NCBI GenBank assembly: GCA_963518845.1
Contig: CAUQKV010000004.1
Location: forward strand, 1 to 64,000
Direction: 5' to 3'
Origin: JABCPE02 sp963518845
GTDB taxonomy: Bacteria > Bacteroidota > Bacteroidia > Flavobacteriales > Weeksellaceae
Length of the DNA stretch: 64,000 nt
Below, piece after piece: positions 16,862-25,591 of this stretch. Position 1 is the stretch's first letter. Each line of letters starts with the position of its first letter. Below the pieces are notes generated by a model, which saw only the letters and a program-made list of their open reading frames with translations, did not search any database and was not told the origin of the DNA. Made by a program: the position numbers and the translations under genes.

Positions 16862-17824
16862 ATGAAATTATTCCATATTTTTATTTTAATTTTATTCATT
16901 AGTTGTTCTAACCCGAAGGAGCATTCTTACTCTTTTTATTATTGGCGAACAGAATGGAATCTAGACAAAAAAGAGCAGAAAACTTTAGAAAAATCTAAGT
17001 CACAGACCATATACACCAGATTTTTTGATATTGATAAAAAAGATGGCAAATTTACTCCTGTTGGGAAAATTCATTTTTCGGAGAAAAGCAGCCTTCCTCT
17101 CACGCCTGTGATTTTCATAACGAATCGAACTTTTTTTGGAATCAAAAAAGAAGAAATCCATTCCCTTGCTAAAAATACTCTTTCTCTTATAGAAAATATA
17201 AAAAACGAAAACAAACTCTCCCTGACTTCCGAAATACAGATAGACTGCGACTGGACGGAACAAACGAGAGAAGATTATTTCCTGTTTTTAGAGGAACTAA
17301 AAAAAATTTCAAAACAAAAAATCACCTGCACCCTTCGGCTTCATCAAGTAAAGAACAAAGAAAAAACAGGATTTCCGCCTGTGGAAAAGGTTTATCTAAT
17401 GTGCTATGCTACTTATTCGCCACTGGAAAACCAGCCCAAAAATTCAATTTTAGATGTTCCCACACTCAAAAATTATCTAATGAACATTGAGGAATATCCC
17501 ATAAAAATGGACATTGCTCTTCCTTTATACTCTTGGGGAATCGTGAGCAATCATGTCGGGAAAAAGAAACTCATCAACGCACTGATGATAAATAATTTAT
17601 CTCAAAACAAAAACTTTAAAAAGATTTCTAAAACAGAATTTGAAGTATTGGAAGATGATTTTTATTTTGGCGTGTACCTCAGCAAAGGATTTAAAATCAA
17701 AATTGAGGAAATTTCCCAAAACCAATTAGACGAAGTAAAACATTTTTTGGATAAAAAATTAGACCATTATAATATTGTATACTATCATCTGGATAGTAAA
17801 TTTGTAGAAAAATATACTTTATAG
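16862..17824 (+). CDS. Lipoprotein of unknown function, DUF3142-like
   Basis: A 320-residue exported protein. From the ATG at 16862 it has a lipoprotein signal (MKLFHIFILILFISCSNPKE; lipobox FISC, Cys15). An upstream ATG at 16796 would bury this signal and is rejected. The blocks YYWRTEWN, TRFFDIDKKDG, VIFITNRTFF, IQIDCDWTEQTREDYF, CTLRLHQVK, ENQPKNSILDV and MDIALPLYSWGIV run in an order that recalls the DUF3142 family, thought to be TIM-barrel-like. The family call is from memory and only moderate. It is followed after 4 bases by the 825-residue gene, so the two are probably one operon at the cell envelope. Confidence 0.75.
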   Translation: MKLFHIFILILFISCSNPKEHSYSFYYWRTEWNLDKKEQKTLEKSKSQTIYTRFFDIDKKDGKFTPVGKIHFSEKSSLPLTPVIFITNRTFFGIKKEEIHSLAKNTLSLIENIKNENKLSLTSEIQIDCDWTEQTREDYFLFLEELKKISKQKITCTLRLHQVKNKEKTGFPPVEKVYLMCYATYSPLENQPKNSILDVPTLKNYLMNIEEYPIKMDIALPLYSWGIVSNHVGKKKLINALMINNLSQNKNFKKISKTEFEVLEDDFYFGVYLSKGFKIKIEEISQNQLDEVKHFLDKKLDHYNIVYYHLDSKFVEKYTL

Positions 17825-17828
17825 AATT

Positions 17829-20306
17829 ATGAAAAAACTTGTTGTTTCCCTCTCGCTTTTGTTCGCTGTTCATAAGGCAGATGCCTGCGCGGATGTCAAT
17901 TTAGACTATGAATATTTCAACCTGTTCGCTCAGGAAATGATACACGCTCCTGAATACGAACCTTTTTTATTGGCCTATGATACGCCTTTTTATGAAAGCC
18001 AAAATAAATTCCGAAGCGAAAATATAGAATCTTGGCAAAAATATTTTGACAACAAGCTCTCCTATGATGAAACTTTGGCACTCGTGCAGACTATCAGTCT
18101 AAAACACCTTCAAGACTGGTCTCATGGGAAACTCACCCATGTTTTAAGCAAAAAACTCGGCGCTCAGTTTTTTAATAAATACAAACAAGGACTGACCTAC
18201 CTCATCAAAGCCAAAGAACTAGAACCTTATATGGCGATTAACTTTGTTGCAGATGAAGATTCGTTTTATTTCGATGTTGATGAAAATAGAAAAAATGCCA
18301 CTCAGCTCAACTATTCCAAAACCATGGAAAACCTGCTGAGCGCCTACAAAACATCTACCAACAAAGAAATAAAACTACGATATGCTTATCAAATCGTAAG
18401 GTTCAATCATTATACGAGAAACTTCCAAAAGGCTGTTCATTATTTTGAAACTTTGGTCGTTCCTCTGAATTTAAAGTCGCCCATTTATTATTATGCCTTA
18501 CAGCAAATGGCGGGCGCACAGAATGGTTTAGGTAAAAAAGAAGCTGCAAATTGGAATTTCTTCAAAGTTTTCATCCACAGCAGAGATTTGAAACAAAGCT
18601 CCTACACTTCTATGAAATTCTCTAATTCAGGCGATTTCGAAGGACTGCTCAGCAAGGCTAAAACTGCCGAAGAAAAAAATATGGCGTATTTCCTTTTGGC
18701 TTACAACGGCTACAGCAATCCCGTACCGCTGATGCAGAAAATGCTGAAAAACAATGCCGATTCTAAAATCCTAAAAGTCCTCGCTGCCAGAGCGATTAAC
18801 GAGCTGGAGAGAAGTTACCTCATGGCTTATCCTTCCTGCAAGGACAAGGATAAATGCCAAAACAAACTTCTTCCTGTAAGAACAGAAAGCTACTACACAG
18901 AATCTACCGATTTTTCTGAAGATTTACGAAAGATAATTACTGAAATAAAGGCAACCTCCAAAGATGTTTTCTGGGAACTCAGTGATGCCTATCTTCGTTT
19001 TCTGAATAAAGATTTCAACGGAAGCAATTTGGTTTTAAATAAGATAAAAACCACCAATTCCGACTATATCCAGCAGATAGAAAAAATGAAAATGCTGAAC
19101 GAAATCGTTTCCCAAACCAAAATAACGCCAGCGTTTGAGGAAATTCTAATGAAAAAATATGGCAAAATCCTACGAGAAGAACCCAGCAAAGATGAAAACA
19201 GCTGGTACAACAGCCTCAGCACCAGGGACTTTATCATTGACATCATTGCCAACCGATATTTCGTAGAACAGCAGGACGCAAAATCATTCCTTCTAAATAA
19301 CAGCATCCACGCCCTGCAATATTACCCAAATCTCGCTTTGACAAAGAAAATAGAAGCTTTTTACAAAAAGCTGAACAAAACGAGCTTTGAAAAATTCATC
19401 ATCGAGCGGTCTATAAAAAACATTAATGCAGAGGCTTTCTTTGAGCTAATCTACGGCGACCATGCGATGCGTATGGCTGATTTTAAAAAGGCTAAAACTC
19501 ATTATGAAAAAGCAGGAAGTTTTGAGGATATTTATATTAACAATGTCTATTATTGTGGTGATGATAAAGAGAAAGCAACAGCCTATTTCAAAGATAAATA
19601 CGATGGCTACAACCGTATTTCAAGCCTTGTTTTCGGGCATAATGTCTGGGAAAGTTTTGACAGCCCGCAGGAAGTATCCATGAAAGCCGAAGACCTCAGC
19701 CTCTTTCCTTTCATTAAACAGAAAATGAACAAGTTAGAACTTGCACAAGTCCTCATTCAGCTCGAAGAAATAGGAAAAGAAAAATCCGTGAAAGGCGCGA
19801 AAGCCAATCAGCTCATCGGCAACCTACTCTACAACTCCTCTGTTTTAGGATATTTCCGTGAACTTTTCACTTTGGATATGAATAACAGCAACAGCCCTAA
19901 ATTCCATTTCCACGAACAAGCAAACGAGAGAAAATATGATTTCTCTTACAAAACCTTTTACGACAGCGGATTTATAGAACCAGATAATTTTGACCTTGCT
20001 ATCGGCTACTACGAAAAAGCCCTAAAACACTCTAAAAACAAAGAGCAAAAAGCCAGAATTCTTTTCCAAATGGCAAGCGCAGAGCAAGGGAAATTCTATC
20101 AATGGGAAGCCAATCAGAATTTTTATATCGACTATTCTGACCCAGATTATTCAGAAAAAGTGAAAGTTTTTGAAGCTCAAATGAATCTTACAAAAAGAGA
20201 AAAATTCCGAACTTACTTCGCAGAGCTGAAAAAACATTACAAACGAACCCAAACCGTAAAAGACTTACAGACAAGCTGTTTGTACTTTGCACACTACATG
20301 AGATAG
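17829..20306 (+). CDS. Large exported protein of unknown function with TPR-like helices
   Basis: An 825-residue protein I do not recognise as a named family. The N-terminus MKKLVVSLSLLFAVHKADAC is a signal peptide, probably cleaved after ADA. The rest is rich in paired amphipathic helices such as QKAVHYFETLVVP, DFKKAKTHYEKAGSFEDIYI and LAIGYYEKALKHSKNKEQKA, which look like degenerate tetratricopeptide repeats. A Cys-containing loop CKDKDKCQNKL lies near residue 340. It begins 4 bases after the lipoprotein gene, so the two probably act together in the periplasm or at the outer membrane. Confidence 0.75.
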   Translation: MKKLVVSLSLLFAVHKADACADVNLDYEYFNLFAQEMIHAPEYEPFLLAYDTPFYESQNKFRSENIESWQKYFDNKLSYDETLALVQTISLKHLQDWSHGKLTHVLSKKLGAQFFNKYKQGLTYLIKAKELEPYMAINFVADEDSFYFDVDENRKNATQLNYSKTMENLLSAYKTSTNKEIKLRYAYQIVRFNHYTRNFQKAVHYFETLVVPLNLKSPIYYYALQQMAGAQNGLGKKEAANWNFFKVFIHSRDLKQSSYTSMKFSNSGDFEGLLSKAKTAEEKNMAYFLLAYNGYSNPVPLMQKMLKNNADSKILKVLAARAINELERSYLMAYPSCKDKDKCQNKLLPVRTESYYTESTDFSEDLRKIITEIKATSKDVFWELSDAYLRFLNKDFNGSNLVLNKIKTTNSDYIQQIEKMKMLNEIVSQTKITPAFEEILMKKYGKILREEPSKDENSWYNSLSTRDFIIDIIANRYFVEQQDAKSFLLNNSIHALQYYPNLALTKKIEAFYKKLNKTSFEKFIIERSIKNINAEAFFELIYGDHAMRMADFKKAKTHYEKAGSFEDIYINNVYYCGDDKEKATAYFKDKYDGYNRISSLVFGHNVWESFDSPQEVSMKAEDLSLFPFIKQKMNKLELAQVLIQLEEIGKEKSVKGAKANQLIGNLLYNSSVLGYFRELFTLDMNNSNSPKFHFHEQANERKYDFSYKTFYDSGFIEPDNFDLAIGYYEKALKHSKNKEQKARILFQMASAEQGKFYQWEANQNFYIDYSDPDYSEKVKVFEAQMNLTKREKFRTYFAELKKHYKRTQTVKDLQTSCLYFAHYMR

Positions 20307-20327
20307 GATTTTTTCGGTAAATAATCT

Positions 20328-20336
20328 TACCTTTGC
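20328..20336 (+). promoter_or_regulatory. -7 element of the mfd promoter
   Basis: TACCTTTGC matches the Bacteroidetes -7 consensus. Transcription would start near 20343, just before the hairpin at 20350-20374. Confidence 0.65.
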
Positions 20337-20349
20337 ACCAATAGAGAAA

Positions 20350-20374
20350 CGATTTCGGAGCCATTCCGAAATCG
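20350..20374 (+). other. Perfect 10-bp hairpin in the mfd 5' leader
   Basis: CGATTTCGGA and TCCGAAATCG are exact complements separated by GCCAT. The hairpin lies between the promoter and the ATG at 20403. The following bases are not a T-run, so it is a poor terminator for the gene upstream. It is more likely an mRNA 5' structure or a DNA-binding palindrome. Confidence 0.6.
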
Positions 20375-20402
20375 CTTCTTGTCATTTAATTTATACTAAA
20401 AA

Positions 20403-23400
20403 ATGAGCTTACAAACGATAGACAAGTCACTATTAACCAAACTTTTAAACCAAAATTTCGGAGAAGAGATTTTTCAAAATTGGGAAAAAACCGAGCATCT
20501 TTCCGTGAAAGGAGCAGTAGGTTCTGCCGTGAGCATTCTCGCTGCTGAGGCTTTCCTGAGTCAGCAAAAAACCATTCTGTTGATTACCGATGACAAGGAA
20601 GATTCCCACTACACGACCACCGAAATGGAGGAACTTGTCGGCGAAGAAAATGTCCTGCACCTGCCCAACTCCTACACAGAGCCTTATCAGGAGGAACGGA
20701 CTAAAAACGCCAATTTGGTTTTGAGAACAGAAGTAATTAACCAACTGAATCTCAACAATAAACAAAAAATAATCGTAGCTCATATCTCTGCTCTAAATGA
20801 AAAAGTTCTGAAAAAAGAGGATTTCAAAATGATTTCTCACCGTATAAAAACGGGCGAAAAACTGGATTTTGATTTTACGGAAGAACTGCTCAATCAGTTT
20901 CATTTTAATTTGACAGATTTTGTCTCCGAACCTGGTGAATTCGCCGTTCGAGGCGGAATTGTAGATATTTTTTCCTACTCAAATGAAAAACCTTTCCGAA
21001 TCACATTTTTCGGGAATGAAATAGAAAGCATCAAAACTTTTGACATAGAAACCCAGCTTTCCGTGGAGAAAGTAGATGAGTTTCAATTGGTTTCCAATAT
21101 CAATCTTTCCACACAAGGCGAGAAAGTTCCGTTTTTTGACTTGCTGCCTTCGGATAGCTTGATTATCATCAAAAACGCTTATTCTTGTTTGGATAAAATT
21201 GAAAACTTTTACCAAAAGGCTCAAAATCAATTTGATAAACTGAGCAAAACCATCAAACACCGAGAGCCTCACGAGCTGTTTCTTTCCAGCGATGAGTTTT
21301 CAAGATGTTTTCAGAAATTTAGAACCATTGATTTTTCAAATAGTCCTTCATCAAAAATCATTCAGCTGAGCCAAACTCCACAGCCGAGTTTTCATAAGAA
21401 TTTTGAACTTTTGATAGAGGATCTTATCACCAAAAAAGAGGAAGGCTACGAGGTCTGGATTTCCTTTTCTTCCGAGAAACAAAAAGACAGACTGACAGAA
21501 ATCATAGAAACCCTAGCCACTGAACACCAGCAAGATACGGTCAATCATCTTTTCACGGCGTTTCAGTCAGAGCTTCACGAGGGCTTTGTGGATAGTCGTT
21601 ATAAAATCGCGGTTTATACCGACCATCAAATTTTTGACCGTTATCAAAGATTTAAAACCAAAGATTCTTTCGCCAAGTCTGAGCATTTGACCTTAAAAGA
21701 CCTGATGCAGCTGCAAGTCGGCGATTACATCACGCACATAGACCACGGAATCGGTAAATTCATGGGACTGGTCAAAGTAAATAATGACGGCAAAACGCAG
21801 GAATGTTTCAAGCTTTCTTATAAAAACGGCGACTTGCTGTATGTGAGCATTCACTCTCTGCACAAAATCTCAAAATACAACGGCTCGGAAGGCAAAGAAA
21901 TCGCCCTTTCCAAACTGGGCTCTCCTGCTTGGAAAAACCTTAAACAAAAGACCAAAGCGAAAGTAAAACAAATAGCTTTTGACCTAATAAAACTCTACGC
22001 ACAGAGAAAAACCTCCAAAGGTTTTGCCTTCTCGCCAGACACCTATCTGCAAGATGAGCTGGAAGCGAGTTTCATCTACGAAGACACGCCAGACCAAGAG
22101 AAAGCGACCCATGATGTAAAAAAAGACATGGAGGCAGAAACCATTATGGACAGACTTATCTGCGGTGATGTAGGTTTCGGAAAAACAGAGGTCGCTATCC
22201 GTGCAGCCTTCAAAGCGGCGACCGATGGCAAGCAGGTGGCGGTGCTGGTTCCTACGACCATTTTGGCGTTTCAGCATTTTAGGAGTTTTACGGAAAGGCT
22301 GAAAGATTTTCCTATCAATGTTTCTTATCTCAATCGTTTCCGAACGGCAAAACAGAAAAAAGAAACGCTGGAAGGCTTGGAAAGCGGTAAAATAGACATT
22401 GTGATAGGAACGCATCAGCTGGTTTCGGATAAAGTGAAATTCAAGGATTTAGGGCTTTTAATCATTGATGAAGAGCATAAATTCGGAGTAAATGTAAAAG
22501 ACAAACTTAAAACCCTGAAAACCAACATAGACACACTTACCCTGACTGCTACGCCAATTCCAAGGACATTACAGTTTTCGCTAATGGCAGCAAGGGATTT
22601 ATCCGTAATAAAAACACCGCCACCGAACCGACAGCCTGTGGAAACCCAGCTGATAGGCTTCGATGAAGAAACGCTGAGAGATGCCATCTCTTACGAACTT
22701 CAAAGAGATGGGCAGGTGTATTTCATTAACAATAGAATTGACAATTTAAAGGAAATCGCTGGTCTTGTCCAAAGGCTCGTTCCTGATGCCAGAATCATCA
22801 CTGGACACGGACAGCTGGACGGAAAAGAGCTGGAAGAAAGAGTTTTGGACTTTATGGATGGGAAATATGATGTTCTCATCTCTACGACCATCGTAGAAAG
22901 CGGCGTGGATGTACCGAATGCGAATACTATTTTCATCAATGATGCTCAGAGATTCGGGATTGCAGACCTCCACCAGATGCGCGGCCGTGTGGGCAGAAGC
23001 GACAGAAAGGCCTTTTGCTACCTCATCACGCCGCCGTATGATATGATAACCTCCGATGCTAGAAAACGACTGGAAGCGATAGAGCAGTTTTCGGATTTGG
23101 GAAGTGGATTCCAGATTGCGATGAAAGACTTGGAAATCCGTGGCGCTGGGGATTTACTCGGTGCAGAGCAGAGCGGATTTATCAACGAAATGGGCTTTGA
23201 AACTTACCAAAAACTTATGCAGGAGGCTTTGGAGGAGCTTCAGGATGATGAGTCATTTGAGGAATTATTTAATAATGAAGAAGACAGGAAAAAACTTTTA
23301 AAATCAGTAAAAGAAGTGAACATCGACACTGATTTTGAGCTGATGCTGCCTGACCATTATGTAGATTCCACCTCGGAGAGGCTTCTCCTCTACCAGAGAT

Positions 23401-23762
23401 TGGCCGAAATAGAAAACAAACAGGATTTGGAAAAGTTCCAAAACGAGCTGGAAGACCGCTTCGGAAAACTACCAGAAGAAGCCGTGAATTTACTGAAATC
23501 TGTGGAGCTGAAATGGCTCGCCGCAGAGATAGGTTTTGAGAAAATAGTGATGAAAAAAGGTGTATTTTTAGGATATTTCCCAGACAATCCACAGGACAAA
23601 TTTTATCAAAGTGAAAAATTCAAACACCTGCTGAATTATCTGACACAAAACCCAAGCCAAGCCCAGCTGAAAGAGAAAAATAACCAGCTGCTCATGCGAA
23701 AAGACAACATGGAAAGCGTGGAGGAAGTAACTAATGTAATAGAACAAATTTTATTACAATAG
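20403..23762 (+). CDS. mfd: Transcription-repair coupling factor
   Basis: DNA translocase of 1119 residues that removes RNA polymerase stalled at lesions and recruits UvrA. The N-terminal UvrB-like region runs to about residue 330. The polymerase-interacting domain carries LQVGDYITHIDHGIGKFMGL at about 437-456. The helicase core has Walker A GDVGFGKTEV (588-597), DEEH (689-692), LTATPIPRTLQFSLM and HQMRGRVGRSDRKAFCYL. The C-terminal TRCF domain follows (VDSTSERLLLYQRLAEIENK). Length and domain order are normal. It is probably monocistronic. Its stop lies one base from the stop of the convergent accessory gene at 23764, with no terminator between. Confidence 0.98.
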   Translation: MSLQTIDKSLLTKLLNQNFGEEIFQNWEKTEHLSVKGAVGSAVSILAAEAFLSQQKTILLITDDKEDSHYTTTEMEELVGEENVLHLPNSYTEPYQEERTKNANLVLRTEVINQLNLNNKQKIIVAHISALNEKVLKKEDFKMISHRIKTGEKLDFDFTEELLNQFHFNLTDFVSEPGEFAVRGGIVDIFSYSNEKPFRITFFGNEIESIKTFDIETQLSVEKVDEFQLVSNINLSTQGEKVPFFDLLPSDSLIIIKNAYSCLDKIENFYQKAQNQFDKLSKTIKHREPHELFLSSDEFSRCFQKFRTIDFSNSPSSKIIQLSQTPQPSFHKNFELLIEDLITKKEEGYEVWISFSSEKQKDRLTEIIETLATEHQQDTVNHLFTAFQSELHEGFVDSRYKIAVYTDHQIFDRYQRFKTKDSFAKSEHLTLKDLMQLQVGDYITHIDHGIGKFMGLVKVNNDGKTQECFKLSYKNGDLLYVSIHSLHKISKYNGSEGKEIALSKLGSPAWKNLKQKTKAKVKQIAFDLIKLYAQRKTSKGFAFSPDTYLQDELEASFIYEDTPDQEKATHDVKKDMEAETIMDRLICGDVGFGKTEVAIRAAFKAATDGKQVAVLVPTTILAFQHFRSFTERLKDFPINVSYLNRFRTAKQKKETLEGLESGKIDIVIGTHQLVSDKVKFKDLGLLIIDEEHKFGVNVKDKLKTLKTNIDTLTLTATPIPRTLQFSLMAARDLSVIKTPPPNRQPVETQLIGFDEETLRDAISYELQRDGQVYFINNRIDNLKEIAGLVQRLVPDARIITGHGQLDGKELEERVLDFMDGKYDVLISTTIVESGVDVPNANTIFINDAQRFGIADLHQMRGRVGRSDRKAFCYLITPPYDMITSDARKRLEAIEQFSDLGSGFQIAMKDLEIRGAGDLLGAEQSGFINEMGFETYQKLMQEALEELQDDESFEELFNNEEDRKKLLKSVKEVNIDTDFELMLPDHYVDSTSERLLLYQRLAEIENKQDLEKFQNELEDRFGKLPEEAVNLLKSVELKWLAAEIGFEKIVMKKGVFLGYFPDNPQDKFYQSEKFKHLLNYLTQNPSQAQLKEKNNQLLMRKDNMESVEEVTNVIEQILLQ

Positions 23763-23763
23763 A

Positions 23764-24231
23764 CTAGGGAGTATGAATAATCTTTTTACATTGTATTTTA
23801 AGTGGCTCTCTTCCATATTTCTTACTAAACTCTAGTTTCATTCTAGTCACATCCACTCCTCCTCTGGGAACTTTAGATGATACTATAAATCCTAATATTT
23901 TATTTTTAGATAATGATGATATGTGATTGCTTTTTATGTAAGATATCGTATCTTTAATTTGTTCAAAAGCCTTTTTTATATCGCTCCCTTTCAACTCTAC
24001 AAAATAAAACTCTGTCTCTCCTTGCAAACATTCATAATCGCGAATAAACAAATAGTCACATTTATTAACTTGTTTACAAGATATAAGACAATCATCTATA
24101 TGAACTTTTAAATAATATGTTTCTGAACATTTTATTTCAAACTTTTTTCCATTTTCTTGTGCAACTTTATTTCTTTTAGTATCACAACAATTTGGAAACT
24201 TGGTTTTCATTTTTTCTATACTATCCTTCAT
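23764..24231 (-). CDS. Small PD-(D/E)XK-like protein, partner of the AAA ATPase
   Basis: A 155-residue protein I cannot assign to a named family. The order Asp59 (KCDYLFI), then EFYFVELKG with Glu79-Leu-Lys81, gives a D-x19-ExK pattern with beta-strand-like surroundings. This is the active-site layout of PD-(D/E)XK nucleases, followed by the helix DIKKAFEQIKDTISYIK and a strand KILGFIVSSKVPRGG. Eight cysteines (15, 16, 35, 48, 52, 58, 68 and one near the end) are unusual for a cytoplasmic protein of this size and could bind metal or a cluster. Its start overlaps the end of the ATPase gene by 11 bases, so the two are translationally coupled. A nuclease role is inference. Confidence 0.65.
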   Translation of the reverse strand: MKDSIEKMKTKFPNCCDTKRNKVAQENGKKFEIKCSETYYLKVHIDDCLISCKQVNKCDYLFIRDYECLQGETEFYFVELKGSDIKKAFEQIKDTISYIKSNHISSLSKNKILGFIVSSKVPRGGVDVTRMKLEFSKKYGREPLKIQCKKIIHTP

Positions 24232-25417
24232 ATCTAATACTAATCAGTTTATCTACATCTTCTGAAATTCTATCAGATACCTCATCTATAGCATTTACAT
24301 CAATCCCCTTATATTCTTTATCAAGTAATGATATTACACCTCCTTCTTTTACTTCATAAGCAGAAACTTCTTCAAAATCAATCCATTTATCTTCACTTAT
24401 AATTTTTTCTATATCTTTCTTTCTCTCCTTTTTCTCTATTGCTGTATTATTAGCTAATATCAAATTATTAAAAACAGATAAAATATATGGACTATGAGTC
24501 GTTATAATTACTCTTGAATTTATTTCTTTGATTATAGAAACTATATGTTCTAATAATCCTCTTTGCCGATTAGGAAATAAACTAATTTCAGGCTCTTCTA
24601 TACATATAGTTTTTAATCTCATTTCTTTTTGAGGTTTTTCTTTTTTCTTATCTAATAAGTCTCTTAAAACAATAACTAAAGGAAGTATAGCCTGAATTCC
24701 ACTAGAAGCATTTCTAATTTCTATATCTTTTCCCCCACATTTTATATACTCTCGCTTATCATTTTTATCTCTATGATAAACAAATTTCAAATCGGAATAT
24801 TCTAAATTTGAAATATTATTTTTAGCCACTTCATAATACCTTGCGAAATGAAGATATAATTTAGAAATATTAATTTCATTAGCCCATAAACCTGCAAGAG
24901 AATCTCCTACCATTGAAAAAAATATTCTTTCTGCAGGTATATATAAAGGTCTCATATTTTGTAGCATATCTAAAGTATCTTTGGTTTTTTCTATAACTTC
25001 TTCCAATTGTTTTTTCCCTTCATTATTTAAAACTTGAAATAAAGAATCTTTTATTATTAATGTTTTAGATAACTCTTCTTCCATATATATGTCAAACTCT
25101 GAAACACTTTCCTCACCTATCTTTATTACATTATTATTTAATAGAATATCTCCATGTATTTTAACATAATACTCCTCAAAAAAGTGATATTCAATTATAG
25201 AGTTTTCATTCAAATAAGGTATATTATATTTTTCCAATTTATCCTTAAAACTTTTTATATCTTTCACTCCAATCAACAAACATTCCTGAAAAATACAAAT
25301 CAATTTAGCTATAACACTTTTCCCCGTAGATGTATCTCCTATTAAAACAATATATTTTTTTAGTTCTATTTCCACATCTGAAATAGGTCCGAAATTTTTA
25401 ATAATAAGTTTTTCCAT
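24221..25417 (-). CDS. AAA family ATPase (OLD/RecF-like) of a candidate defence pair
   Basis: A 398-residue ATPase of the SMC/RecF/OLD type. MEKLIIKNFGPISDVEIEL is the typical first strand; Walker A is GDTSTGKS (27-34). Walker B is ICIEEPEISLFP (Glu274-Glu275), and the switch His is in ITTHSPYIL (His308). Between these lie helical insertions (about 120-230) and a signature-like ASSGIQAILPL. No TOPRIM nuclease domain follows; only ~90 residues remain after THSPYIL, so nuclease activity, if any, must come from the small partner that overlaps it. The locus is more AT-rich than the mfd gene beside it. ATPases of this type are common in anti-phage systems (OLD, PARIS, Septu, retron effectors). Confidence 0.8.
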   Translation of the reverse strand: MEKLIIKNFGPISDVEIELKKYIVLIGDTSTGKSVIAKLICIFQECLLIGVKDIKSFKDKLEKYNIPYLNENSIIEYHFFEEYYVKIHGDILLNNNVIKIGEESVSEFDIYMEEELSKTLIIKDSLFQVLNNEGKKQLEEVIEKTKDTLDMLQNMRPLYIPAERIFFSMVGDSLAGLWANEINISKLYLHFARYYEVAKNNISNLEYSDLKFVYHRDKNDKREYIKCGGKDIEIRNASSGIQAILPLVIVLRDLLDKKKEKPQKEMRLKTICIEEPEISLFPNRQRGLLEHIVSIIKEINSRVIITTHSPYILSVFNNLILANNTAIEKKERKKDIEKIISEDKWIDFEEVSAYEVKEGGVISLLDKEYKGIDVNAIDEVSDRISEDVDKLISIRYEG

Positions 25418-25441
25418 GTATCAAAATGTTTCTACATTTAT

Positions 25442-25450
25442 GCAAAGATA
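25442..25450 (-). promoter_or_regulatory. -7 element for the AAA ATPase / nuclease-like pair
   Basis: On the minus strand this reads TATCTTTGC, an exact TAnnTTTGC match, 24 bases before the ATG at 25417. No TTG is seen at the expected -33 distance. Confidence 0.6.
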
Positions 25451-25505
25451 TTCTAAATTTCATTAGAATTATAGAATTAATTACAAATATTCATAAATTT
25501 AATAA

Positions 25506-25534
25506 TTGTATATTAAAATTATTTATTATTTTTG
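25506..25534 (+). promoter_or_regulatory. Promoter of the archaeal-type ATPase gene
   Basis: TTG (25506-25508), 18 bases, then TATTTTTG (25527-25534) fits the -33/-7 consensus. The start would be near 25541, immediately before the palindromic repeats. Confidence 0.6.
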
Positions 25535-25545
25535 TCTCACCAAAC

Positions 25546-25583
25546 GGTAAGTTACTAAATGGTAAGTTACCAAAATGGAAGTT
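25546..25583 (+). repeat. Tandem palindromic repeats upstream of the ATPase
   Basis: Two full copies and one partial copy of a 15-16 base unit, GGTAAGTTAC(T/C)AAA(A)T. The second copy contains the perfect 11-base palindrome GGTAA-G-TTACC (25561-25571); the first has one mismatch. The copies lie between the predicted transcription start and the ATG at 25592, a position suited to an operator or a recognition site. Confidence 0.7.
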
Positions 25584-25591
25584 TTATAATT

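Noticed and set aside
21984..22415. 143-residue antisense frame inside mfd
   Set aside because: It lies opposite the conserved helicase core, has no recognisable motif, and mfd is intact in the other strand.
24221..25417. Calling the ATPase pair PARIS, Septu or Gabija
   Set aside because: The partner lacks a TOPRIM/DUF4435, HNH or UvrD signature; only an ELK pattern is visible.
25559..25591. Upstream ATG at 25559 as start of the archaeal-type ATPase
   Set aside because: The added residues are encoded by the tandem repeat and do not fit the family; ATG 25592 is better.
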